Position numbers and translations under genes: made by a program. The notes under the pieces were generated by a model. That model was not told the origin of the DNA. It did no database searches and saw only the letters and a program-made list of their open reading frames with translations. From Sarcocystis neurona (Eukaryota; Apicomplexa; Conoidasida; Eucoccidiorida; Sarcocystidae), in assembly GCA_000727475.1 (NCBI GenBank), contig KL647299.1, positions 171,501 to 235,500 of the forward strand: a DNA stretch of 64,000 nucleotides, read 5' to 3'. Positions 10,266-21,429 of this stretch are shown in pieces. The first letter of the stretch is position 1. Each line of letters starts with the position of its first letter.

Positions 10266-13200
10266 TTGCTGCTCCTCCATCGTCTCCAAACAAACTGCTG
10301 CCCCCTTTGTTGCTTATAAGACTACTTATTATGTTCTTGCGCTTCTCGTCTAAAGCTTCACGTCGACGCTGCTCTTCTGCTGCCCTGCGCGTGAGTTCTT
10401 CTCTCCTGAAGCAACCGTTTACAGGAGAATGCACATGGTCAGGTTGGCTGCCAATACAGCTGGTGCAACAGCACCGGAAGCAACAATAGACGCAGCAATA
10501 GCAGCCACAGAGACAGCAGCAGAGCAGCATCAATAACGTAGAACCAGTGGTACATTAGCGTCAGCAGCAGCGGTGAAGCGAGCGGTCGCCAAATATGGCA
10601 GCAGCAGCAGCAGCGCAGGACAGCACCAGCAGGACGGCGCTGACAGAGCACAACAGCAGCAGGACATCAGCACAGGCAGCAGACGCAACAGGGCACCAGC
10701 ACCAGCTGGTACCAGTAGTACACGACTACCGGCAGTCCCACGGTAGAAGACAGAAGCACTTTTTGCTATACTGTACACACGACTCCTCCGGGGGGGGATT
10801 TGTGCCTACTTGTACGAACAGTTAATGTGGGGAACTTAGTGTTGCGGCTTTCCAGATTTTGTGTATTCTAAATAAAAAAGTGCAGCATGCACGGCATAAA
10901 GTGACGATCCGTGCTACAGTAGAGAAGACACTTTTTTAATACAGACAGAAAACTCCTTTTCGTTCCCAGCTGCTGCCGCTGTCACTCGAGGCGACGGATG
11001 AACAGAGCTCCTTTTCACGTGCCAAAACCCTCTTCATTTCCTTGGCCGGTAACGCTACCAGACGAGGCAGAGAACCACTCCACGCACACTTGTGCTTGCA
11101 GTCTAGAGGAACCTCAGGAGACGGGTATCTGACAAAAGTTGCAGCCTTCAACACTGTAGAACATACAATGTTGTTCATGTCCTATCACACGAAGAGCTGA
11201 TAACTACTACCACCACAATATTGCGAAGTTCTCTGGGTAAATATCTGATCAAAGTACGGCGTGCCTGCGCAGTTAGAGCACATCTTCTCTCGCGTCACTA
11301 GCAGTTCTGATAATACTCATTCTCTACAGGATGAAATTGTCATGCAGTTGCTGGTACGTCGTTCCATCCTGTGTTACACGTGGGCACCGTGCTGGATGTC
11401 TCCCTGTATATTCTGTCACCTTCTTCGTTCTTCCTCTTCTCTTCGGAGACGCTCTTCTTCTCGTCTCTGTGCCTCTCGCTGCTCCTCGATTCGCCTTCTT
11501 TCCAAAGCCTCAATATCCGCCTCTCTTTGTGCCGCTAAGTAACTGGCAGAAATCGTAGACCTCTCTGTGGAGTCACAAAAAAGTCCGTTACACACACACA
11601 AACATATATACACAGACACTTGTATATATAAACATATATACACGTACATGTATATATGTGTGTACAGGTATACGTATATACACATTATATATATATACAT
11701 ATATATATATATACACGCATACACACATACATACATAGACATACATACATACATATATACATACATACATATATGGATACGTACGTACACCCGTACATCC
11801 ACGCATACGTATACATACATCCACACGTTGATATACATACAGACATAATTATAGACATACATATACATACGTACACACATCCACACCTGATTCATACATA
11901 CGCATACGCACAAATATATGTATATATATATCTATATACAGAGACACACTTCTGCGCATCTCCACATCCAGAAACATAAGCAGGTGTGTTTCCGAGCATG
12001 TGTACGCACACGCGGTATGCGTAAAATAAACACAACCATTCCGGCGTGAAGAACACGTAACACTTTTGCCGTTGAAGTGATTTTTTATGCACGCACGTCC
12101 ACCGGTTCAGACGGTCACGCACGTCCTACACATTTCTGTGGAACTACCGACTCTTGGTGAGTCTTCACAATTCAGACACACAGGTACAAACGTCCCGACG
12201 GACGGGCTCGAGACGCACGCTCAAGCAGAAAGCTTGGAAATTTGTGCTTGCAGCTAAGAATCGCAACAAAAGCAACTGAAGCAGCTACTGCATGATTACG
12301 CTACCCACTGCGGCTCATGCTGGACACGCCAGCGTCTCGAACTGCGCATCGTAACGGCAGTAAAATGTCTATATTTATAGTACGGCGAACGTGAGTGCCC
12401 CACCTAGTAGCTCAACGACACGCCCAGCTGAAGGGCTACAACCCACACGCCCCCAGACTGACCACGTGAGACACAGTCATACGCTCGGCGGTCGCAAATC
12501 TTTCCTAGGTCTTCTTGTCCTGCCGCCGCTGTCGTGTGCCTCTGCGTGTGTCCTGCTTTGGTGCTGCTGCTGTTCCTCTGCTTCTGATTCTGCTACTATT
12601 CTGATCCCGTTTCTTCGACTGCACTCTTCAGCAAATGTATCCACAGCCTCTGTGCTACACTACCTCAACTCTACGGTGAACGTCGTGGTCGAAAGCCTGC
12701 AAGTGCACTCCAGCCGGCAACGTAACGCACCACAGCAGCAACAGCGCGAGAACCAGCGCCTAACTGCGGAGAACGGCAGAGAACTTTGACACTCAACAGC
12801 TCTCACAGTGACAGGAAACGAGGTCCAACAGCGTGACCCGGCAAGCAGCAGATCTCCCGACCGAGCACAATCTCTCAGGCTCAAAATGAGGCATGCAGAG
12901 TCACCTTATTAGAAAAGTGGGACGACAGAAGCTGAGCAGCCGGTCACACCTGTCCTGCAACTACCGTAGCAACGGCACCGGCAGCCGCAGCAGAGGCAAC
13001 CAGAAGACGCGCTATCTAACTGTCTTTTCAACCTCCTGCGTGGATGAGTGTGAGTGTTAGTCAAGTGCTACAGACAGAAGCATGCGTCACCCGCTGTTGT
13101 AAGCGATGTTGCCTTGCTGTGCGGTCAGCATTCCAGGCACGCCATCTGACGCACTGGACGTAGCGTCTGCCTAACTGTTAGAACCCCGACAGCTGCAGGA

Positions 13201-15541
13201 GTGGCACAGATCGCAGCAAAAGCAGCAGGAGTTGCAAGTAAACACAGACATTTGCTGCGATGAACAACAGCACCAGCACGGCGCCAAGCAAAGCAGCATG
13301 CCACTTTATATCATAGTTTAGCTGCAGCAATCATAAGGACAGCTGCTAAAAGTCCCACAGCAGCTGCTGTAGCATTCCTCCTGCGCAGGCTATACGGTAT
13401 GTACGCGTGTATGCACAACTGCTCATGCACAAGTGTACACACGTGGAAAACACGAGCTGCGCCAACTAACCACAAGCTGCATTGCTGCCCTGGCGCGAGT
13501 GGGGAGGCAGGCCCTGTTGATCGGCAGCTCCAAGGCGTGGTTCTCGGACTTTGTCGCGAGGAAGAGGAGGAGGAACCATGCGTCCGCGTGACTGACGGAC
13601 TTCTGTTGCTCCTGCTGCTGGCGGTAATTCTGCAGGTGCAGGCGGTGCGAGATGGACGCTGACGCGACCTGAAAGAAGACCTTCTTGCAGGCCTTCCAGT
13701 TTTACGGAAAGGTCTTCGACTCTAGTGAAAAGAAAAAAATTACATCCTGTGCAGAAGGGGTCTTTATTCCAGCAATTAGGTGATGGACACACAAGAACAC
13801 GTGAGCACAGAAAAGGTGTAAGAGCTGCAGACATGCACCTGCGCACGGAAACGTACGCGTGAGAGAGCCGGTGAATCTCACCACACGTCAAATGGATACA
13901 CGGGTGGGCACAAGCACAGACACATGTCCAGACACGAATATAGACGCAGAAACACACGCAAGTAACCCGTAAGGATATACACTCGCACGTGCATGCACGT
14001 AAAGTTTTCTTTCAAAATCAAGACACCAACAGTCATACACAAGACGCTAGGTCCTCACTCGAGTGTCTTCAGAGTGTAGTTTACTCACAAACATGGTAAC
14101 GGCGCAGGACATCTGGTACGCACGAAAAGCAGAGGTGCATGATATAGAAGCCTACGACCGCACACTCCCTAGCAACGTACACAAGCATTTACACATCAAA
14201 AACATATCTTCGCGTATTACAATATTCAGACCCATACACACCAACCCATTTACCTGTTTGAGCTCACAAGAGACATGCATGCGTGTGTGACTTACAGCAT
14301 AGTGAGTTTTTTAATTTGCTCAGCCTGCTCCTCTGCGTGAGCAACCAGAGCTTCTACTGCCAAGTCTAAACGCGTAATCACTTCCATTGCGTTTTCTTCT
14401 TTCACACTTCGTCCCCCTTGTGGACCACCTCCTTTTTGTTTACGTGGTGAAACTGACGCTGGACTTATTGCTGCTGCTCCGTGCAGCTCCTCTGTTCTTT
14501 CCTGACGACTGTATGTTTCTGTCTTGCCTGCTGAAGCGTTACGGTGTACTTCTTCCCCAACCACGTCAGCAGCAGCCCTTGGTTGCGCAGCCGCGAGGGG
14601 CGCGCGTTTAGGATCAGCAGCAGCGGCAGGTTCAGGAAAACTATCAGCAGAGGCACTTGCTGGAGTACCGGCGAAAAGAGCCGCTGTTGCTGCTGCTCTT
14701 CCGGTTGTACCTCTGTCTCCTCCTCTTGGTGAAATGTCACTTTTTCTCTCTCCAGCTGAATCGACCGAGGGAGGGTTCCGCTGTACAGAAGGAGGAGAGA
14801 AAAGTTCTGTTCTGTACCCCTGCAAAGTGGCACCGCCGGGTTCTCTAGTGCAAGCAGAGAACCTCTCGCGCGTCGCGGAGGAGCCAAAAGTAGCCACTAG
14901 TGGAGGACTGACTGAACGCGCCTCTGGAGCCACGACAGATGAAGTTGGCAAAGAATCGGGTGAATAACTGTCTCCTGGATCTCCGCTTACGGAAGGCGAC
15001 GCTGCGGCACCGTCTTGCTGCTGCTGCTGCGCCTTGTCCTCCAGTACCGGGTAGGAAGTACTATCAACAGGTTCCCCATTTATGCCGTGTAGCGTCTGGC
15101 CAAATTCTCTCTCGCCTAAAAAACGATGTGACGTCCCTGGAGGTGGAGGAGCCGGTAGGCCAGCAGCCGCTGAGACTGTAAACACGTTCTCTTCAGCACT
15201 CGAGAGGGTGCTGCTTCTGCTACTTTTCACATGGGGGAGACCCGAAGAACAAGAAAGAGCAGAAAGAGGGTCTTTGTTTAACGGAGTTTCGTTGATGCGT
15301 GGGGCCTGCTGTAAAACAGCAGCTTCCTCAGGTGAAAGCCCTGGCGGCAGCATGGCTAGGGAAAGGTTTCCTTGCCACCATGAATAAGGCGTAGGATATC
15401 ATATGGAGACAGTGAGGCGCGAATATGTTGAAGTAGTTCGCCGGCAGCGGATACTTGCACATGTGTCGTTTGTCTCTCGCACAGCAATTCTGTACCCGGC
15501 GAAGGAGTATCGTCAGCAAGCGCCTCGGACTGTTGTTTCAT
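10240..15541 (-). CDS. Coiled-coil protein with C-terminal LFG/LFDD motifs, 5 exons
   Basis: Family not recognised. Exons by GT-AG signals and agreeing phases: 15541-15379 (end uncertain), 15355-14296, 13721-13669, 11564-11420, 10405-10240, about 528 residues. Exon 1 starts at an ATG in a GGGAA context and encodes a helical segment ([19 protein letters not shown]). The large exon 2 is Ser/Pro/Ala-rich and disordered, ending in the helix [20 protein letters not shown]. Exon 3 continues it as [17 protein letters not shown]. Exon 4 is a strongly charged single helix ([20 protein letters not shown]), extended by exon 5 and finishing [10 protein letters not shown]...SLFDD then TGA. The donor after exon 2 is a good GTAAGT. 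The first junction is unclear: either a 23-nt intron or use of a donor at 15495 giving about 489 residues. LFG/LFDD tails resemble short linear binding motifs; the partner is unknown. The introns hold CAG tracts and a TATACA microsatellite. Confidence 0.65.
10470..10720. repeat. CAG/GCA-rich tract in an intron of the coiled-coil gene
   Basis: Plus-strand sequence dominated by interrupted CAG/GCA triplets (for example CAGCAGCAGAGCAGCATCAA), lying between exons 4 and 5 of the minus-strand gene. It is typical of the triplet repeats scattered through coccidian genomes. Confidence 0.7.
11582..11945. repeat. TATA/TACA microsatellite block in an intron
   Basis: About 360 bases of alternating purine-pyrimidine sequence made of CATATATAC, CATACATACATA and TATATATATA runs, within the intron between exons 3 and 4 of the coiled-coil gene. 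Open frames across it on both strands translate to Tyr/Ile/His/Thr runs and are not genes. Confidence 0.9.
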
Positions 15542-16349
15542 TTCCCGACCCCTTCTCTCAATTCCTGGACGACGGGGTGGCTGTAGGACAGACCGTACGT
15601 CCTACGAAGAAATTGAGCAGTGGGGATGCCCCAGATTCAAAGAGAGGTAGTGCGCCTCAATGTGGCAGTGCAGTGGAACGAGCGTTGCTGGAGGGGAGCA
15701 GCAGAGATCGACGACGTCAGTTTTAACGCAACCAGCGCAGTCTGCTGACTTGTTCGGCTGTCAAGGTATTGAACGTTCGGAAGAAAAAAACCATGCTCAG
15801 GCTTTACAGTAGGACGAAAATTGATGAATGCCCCTTGTCGAGTAGGGAAACGGTAAAGTATTCACTACGCCAGTCAAACACACAATGCAGCGGTCGTGGA
15901 GATACGGAGGGGCTTGTATTGTGCATGCGGGTGCACGGACCTAGAAAGGGGGCATATTTTCAATTACCACCTCGTTCGCGACACCACGGAGCACAGATTG
16001 CTGTTGACTACATGAAACCTATCATAGCGAACTTGCTTCATGGATGTCTACGGTTCAGTATTACTTGTGGGTGGCCTCCCTACCGAGCACAATTAAGACC
16101 TCTGCTCGTGGGAAGCCCTTGCCACATACAACACGAGGGAGCGCAGGCAGCGACTGTCGGGAACACTATGGAGCACACCGCAAGACACTAGTGTCACACG
16201 TGCGTGTATTATGCACAGATATGCGTCCCTTCAATTGTGTTCGCATATATATATATATATGCTTTATTTTTATGTGTGTGTAGGACGCGTCGCCGCCGTG
16301 TAGGATACATGCGCAGTCCCTGGGTAGTAGCTACTTACAAAGCCGCCCG
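15542..16349. other. Spacer between two minus-strand genes
   Basis: About 0.8 kb between the stop of the gene on its right and the start of the coiled-coil gene. A 140-residue plus-strand frame (15769-16191) has no motif or splice signals and is probably chance. A short TATATATATATATGC run lies at about 16246-16262. Promoter and 3' end signals must be here but are not identifiable. Confidence 0.4.
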
Positions 16350-18966
16350 TCAGGAAGCACACTCGAGCTCGCTGGTAAGAGCGTGCGCCAATTGTTTTTG
16401 ATGATGTGAGTTCTTCTTCTTTGATGCTTTGTCTCGGGCCACAATATCCCTTATGTCTGCCAGCTTAATCGGCTCCATACACAAAGCGCAGTCTTTACGG
16501 CACTCTCTGCGTCGCACACATTCAGCGAGACTATCAGGAAGTTGTTTTGGAATGGCGTTTCTTCTCTAGGTTGTTCACGGCGCGGCTTACCAAGATAGAT
16601 GAAATTCATGCCCTGAGGATATTTGCTGGTGGAAGGAGTCTGTGTGGCGATGCAGGCCGCAGTCGCGAAACGTACCGCATGCGAGGCTGTAGAGCACGGG
16701 TGGCCCAGGATGCAGAGATTGATTCTTTGGCATAAGGCACTGAAGGTTGAACGCCGTTAGTACCAGATGTGTGGGCACACAGGCGTATACTACACGCCCG
16801 GTGATTGTACCCGGATCCTTGCACTTCGGCAAACGCTCGCCGCTTCACTTCTTAATGAAAGTCATACTTAAAAAACTGCCTTACAATGTGACAGTCTGAA
16901 GGGTTCTCGACAGCAGCTTTTTCGTCTTTGGTGCCCCTGAGAGAAGACTTTTCTTTGCCAGTTCCGCGAGAATCCGTGACCTCTTTCCCTTCGTACACGC
17001 CCTCAAGTCGCCGGTGGAGTTCGGCTGAGTCTACTCCGCTGAGTGCGTTGTCCACAGATGATTGTCTGGTCTAAACCACACAGTGATACAGTGAAACGGT
17101 AGTCCGCGCACAGCAGGCGGAACTTGTTTCGAATTTAGAATACCTTGTCTGTTGAAAATGCAGCGGAGCATTTTGAACGGGTCTTCGGTGGCGATGGGAG
17201 ATAGCCTGCTGTTGTCGCTTTCCTCGTGTGCTGAGTTGCGCGTCCCCGACTAGACACGGTTTTTTTCTGGGGACTCTTACAGATTGGACAATTTAGCAAG
17301 TCAAAATCATGCAGATTTATAACTCACTGCGAAGTAGGCGATCGAGGGATCACTCGCACGTGCCGAGCACACGCTGAAAAGGCACTGCTCCGTAAGGATC
17401 GAGTACCTCCATCGCGTCACTATTTGGGGAATTACCGCTTAGCACGAGACAGCGAAGTCAGTGCAGGCGGCGCGTCTACGTGCTCTTCCAGTGCCGCGGA
17501 GAGGGGTTGTCCTGATAATGTCGTAATTTGTGTATATATTTGAGAGCTTTACAGGTGGCGCGCCTTACGCCTGCAAGGGGATGACACAGAGGGTGTATAG
17601 AAAATCTGTTGATCTTGTGTGCACTCGTCGTTGATGCGTAGGGCACTGGCTGAGTTGCACGTAAGCAGCTGAGAAAAGTAGGTCGATTTGACGCTGGGAT
17701 TTGAAGGCTGGTTGACAAGCAAACGCTTTAGGTTGGACTTGAAGGGCTCCCTCTTTGTGCATGAATCAGACGCTTTTTTGCACCTTCCAAACTCTTGCGA
17801 GGTTGGAGAGATAAATGCACCACCTGTTCTCACTTCACTGTTTGAGGTGACCCCCCCGACGTGTCCACTGGTACGATCCACTATTGCCTGGAAGCATCGC
17901 GGAGGTGTAGGCAGCTTCTTGAACTTAGCACCAGCGAAAGTGGCCGCAAACCAAATTTCACCTTGGATATCGTGCAAACTGCACCTTTAATCGCACTCAA
18001 CTCTGTTTCAAGGAGGTGTACGATTTGCTGCAAAGCCTGTACAGCTCTCCACAGACAGAGTATACTTCCTTATATTGTCTCCTCGAATTACACCGGCGGG
18101 CTCACCGTGGCGCTGTCTTGGAGAATATTTGGCACGAGTGCCGCTGCTGGTTCTGCGATGTTCGTCACGGTCGGCACCAGCTCAAAACACTGACGTTTTT
18201 CCTCGATGTTCTCGTCTGCCATTGGGAGCGCCGCACATACTTTCACGGCGGCGTCAGCGATATACGGAAGTTAAACGCTACGGCGCCACCGACTGACGGG
18301 ACATGCCCCGAAATCTGTTTTCCGCTGTCTCCGGTGCCCGTCAAAATGGGATGTAGACATCCGCGGGCTTTGCACACCCAGGCCGCTCAAGAGGGAGCTG
18401 CCCACTTCCCTACCCATACAACAGAAGCACGGTAGAACTAATCATGTGAGGTCCCGCATTGCCGCAGGGCCAGAAGTACGTTCGGATTTGCTCTGTATAT
18501 ACACCTTGTGATACGCTTTTCCCTGTGAGCGGTTTTGCTCAGTGGTCACCTCAGTTTAAAATTTTCTCTACAAGGTCAATGAAGGACATTGGGAGCATTC
18601 ATATAAACACTACCGACTACCCTTCGCGCCACCTGGAGCTCTCCTCCTTCGTGGGACCCGCACGCCGTGTTCACCTCGATTTCACGTGTGTGAAGGACGG
18701 CTTCGCCATTTCCATCGTGGCGGTCGATGATCCGTACCGCCGTACAAGCACCGACACTACTTCTGCGGTGTTAACCTCGAAAGACACGACATTCTTTTCT
18801 CCTGTCCTTCGAAATGCAGTCTGTACTCCTGTAAAACGTAGACGCTGCACCCACTATTGAGCTTTGCAGAGCGTATAGCTTCATCGGCCAGCACCGAGGT
18901 TTCAACCCCCACCGTCTCGCGCTGGAAGATCGAGAAGGCCCCGCGCTCAGAGCTACGGCGAGGCAT
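16350..18966 (-). CDS. Unrecognised many-exon gene, minus strand
   Basis: Family not recognised. The likely start is an ATG at 18966 (MPRRSSERGAFSIFQRE...). Supported pieces: 18966-18855 and 18828-18675, joined in phase across a 26-nt GT-AG gap; a helical exon ending 18106 (ADAAVKVCAALPMADENIEE); 18036-17962 (ALQQIVHLLETELSAIK); a Ser/Asn-rich frame within about 17923-17660; 17249-17144; 17024-16885 with donor GTAAGG; and the last exon 16565-16350. The last three join in phase. The last exon carries a Cys cluster spaced C-x5-C-x3-C-x2-C (CVRRRECRKDCALC) followed by a basic helix and stops at TGA. Borders between 18675 and 17250 are not resolved, and the opposite strand is also open over much of it. 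The gene lies head to head with the TYW fusion gene. A frame starting ATG at 17412 (MEVLDPYGAVPFQR) may be another exon. Confidence 0.5.
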
Positions 18967-19215
18967 GCAGTGTCAACGACGCTGCGTACGGCGCAAATCC
19001 AACGCACACTGTGAACCGGAATTAAGCGTGTCGCATTTGTGTTTCTTTTGTAGACATGAACAAACTGCTGTCGCCACGGACAAGGTCGCAGCGTTATTTC
19101 CCCCACGTTTCATTAGCCTGTCGGGCCCTTCCCGTATCGCATGCAGTGTATAGTGTCTTTCTTGTATTCAAGGTAGCAGTCTACAACGTTTTAGTGAGCA
19201 ACAGATTAACATAGT
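18967..19215. promoter_or_regulatory. Candidate bidirectional promoter
   Basis: A 249-bp interval between the inferred start codon of the minus-strand gene (18966) and the start codon of the TYW3-Kelch-TYW2 gene (19216). Both 5' regions must lie here or overlap it. No TATA box or named element is visible. An in-frame TAA shortly before 19216 supports that ATG as the start of the plus-strand gene. Confidence 0.4.
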
Positions 19216-21429
19216 ATGGCGGCCGACTCTAGCGGAAAAGGACGGGAAATCCCGACAAGCACGGCAGCAGTTACGCGGGGGCGTACTGCGGACGGGCTGA
19301 CTGCTGTTGACCCGGCTGCAGGCTCGAAGCCCCAGAAGGTCTCTATGTCCAAGAACTCTCCGCCTATGTTCCCCTACCGCGGGTTTCGGAACAATATCGA
19401 CAAATCACTCAAAGGCTCCATTGATGCAGATCTCCGGACTACGTGTCGACTACTTAACGACAGCTTAGTTTTTAGGACCACCAGCTGCTGCAGCGGGCGC
19501 ATCGTGGTATTCCGTCAGGCGTGGGGGAAAGCCGCAGTAAAAGCCACCAGAGCAAGACCAGGATCAGCAGGCGAAGCAGCAGCAGGAACGTGTGGAGGAG
19601 AAACAGCAGGTTTCTGGAAAAATGCCGCGCCATCAGGTATAACAACAATATCAGACACAACGGTTGCGGAAGCCCCAGCCAAAGAGCTTGGAGTATTGGA
19701 TCGCCCTTCAGCCGGAGGAAAAGTCGTCGCGACGAAGCATGGCGGCAGGATCGTTTACGTGAGCCATACAGTGGTGGATGATGCTGCAGTGTGTGCAGAA
19801 ATTCTGAGACGCCTTGAGACAGGAGCAGTTCACTATGGGAGAGAGGACATGCCTGAACTTTCTCAAATGCCCACTCCTCTCTCTCCCGCTCCAGACCACC
19901 ACACTGTGCTAGTCCAGGTAGCGTCGCCTGAGTCGTTTACGTTCGCACGTGCACACGTGCCGCCTGCAATGCGTATAGGTGAAAAGTTGCCCTCTATCGC
20001 AGTCCCGTCTTCTGCCTTTGATGGCGCTCCTCCGTTTTCTGCGGCGGACACAGTTTTATGTCCCACTTGTGTGGCTTCCCGTGGTAGGACACCTGGGACG
20101 AGCTGTGCAGCAGAGGAGAGTAGTCGCCGCGTGGATGGGCCGCAGGACGCTACCACCCGTTTTCTTAGCGACCAGCCTCTAGTGTACCTTAAAGTGGAGC
20201 CTTTGATTTTGCATGTAGAGTGTGCAACTTATGCAGATGCAGCAGCTCTTCTAGCGGCAGCGGTCGGCTGCGGGCTGAAACAGTCCGGCCTTACCGCAGG
20301 AAAGAAAAGGTTTATTGTAGCCATCAGAGGCAGCCAACGCCTTGAAATTCCGATAGCGGCTATCGTGAATAGGAGCTCCGAAGAACCGTACCTCCAGCAG
20401 AGAAGAAGCTCCACTTCTGCTGGTACTGCTGGAAGTGTACCTGCAGGACTTGCTGCAAGTACTGTAGCGACTTCGCTGAAGGGTGTCAAAGCCGGCGTTG
20501 CTGGCAATATTCGCGGACCACTGCTCGATACCGTGTTAAAATCCTCCGCTAGCAATGGCACAATTGGAGATGGCGTTGCTGAGGAGGAGACAGCTTTTAT
20601 CGAACTTCTGGCGGTGGAGGACGGGGTGAATCTGGCTTCGAAACGTGAGGAAACATCTTCGGGGGTTCTTTTGGAGGCGCTGCGGCAGCAGGGGCAGCAG
20701 AAGAAGGACCAGCAGCAGCAGCAGGGACAGCAGCGCAACGTGCCAGCCGTGGCTGAGGTGACTGTTTTAGTAACTGAGGAATATCTGCGTTTTGTGCTGC
20801 GCGTCTGCAACGAGAAACTTAACAAAAACAAAGAACAAATTGACCGCCTCGAAAACATGCTTATGAGCTTCCTTCAGCGACATGCGAGAGCGGCTGGAGA
20901 TGCCGCAGCGAGTCGGCCTCTTGCAGTAACTGCAGCAACAGCAGCAACAGCAGGAACAAGAGCTACAAAAAGAGCAGGTCTCGTAACAAAAGGAATAGCA
21001 GTGCCAGCCCACCTTGCAGCAGAAGACGCGTGTTCCGTAGTCTCCGCAGCAGCAACCGCAACAGCAGTAACAGCCCCCACTGCAGCACTTTCGGTTGGCC
21101 CGGTGGTACACAGCGAGACGATGCAAGAAGAGGAAAAAGAGATTTCCGGTGGAGCAGGAGATGTGACGGCTGCTTTACTGCATCACCACCAGAAACCCAG
21201 AAGGAAACACGGGAGTCACAGCAAGCACACAGGAGCGTGGAACTATTTGCCACACACGGTGAGCAGTGTTCCTGTTGCACCTGCTCCTGCGCCACCTCGT
21301 TCTGCTCATCAGAAGATGAGCAAGAGCAGGTCACTGGCCAGTCTTCATCACGCAGGCGGCCGGTGTGACTTCCATCAGTCGAAATCGAGACAGAATACGT
21401 TGTTTCGAAAAGATGTGCTTATTCTTGCA
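19216..21429 (+). other. Exon 1: TYW3 methyltransferase domain and linker
   Basis: Residues 66-70 KGSID and 88-96 TTSCCSGRI match the TYW3 signatures (Lys-Gly-x-Ile-Asp, then Thr-Ser-x-Cys-Ser-Gly-Arg). GGRIVYVSH follows near residue 176, then LKVEPLILHVEC and GLKQSGLTAGKKRFIVAIRG near 325-375, LEIPI, and VTEEYLRFVLRVCNEK near 518-535. The conserved blocks are separated by extra Ala/Thr/Gly-rich segments, so the domain spans about 500 residues, far more than a usual TYW3 of roughly 200-260. After residue 550 comes an Ala/Thr/Gln/His-rich linker. The exon most likely ends at the GTAAAG donor (21430), phase 0. The open frame runs on to 21804 only through a CA microsatellite. Confidence 0.88.

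Noticed and set aside
10936..11178. 80-residue minus-strand frame inside an intron of the coiled-coil gene
   Set aside because: It looks protein-like, but its acceptor phase does not fit between exons 4 and 5, which already join in phase.
11582..11945. CRISPR-like or satellite array
   Set aside because: The repeats are simple TA/CATA microsatellites without unique spacers or a regular period.
15769..16191. 140-residue plus-strand frame between two minus-strand genes
   Set aside because: No domain, no splice signals, length within chance expectation at this base composition.
18459..18860. Plus-strand gene ending at 18860, with possible exons from 17688 onward
   Set aside because: It lies antisense to a better supported minus-strand gene; the junction between the 18016-18435 and 18459-18860 frames could not be made in phase with a good donor.
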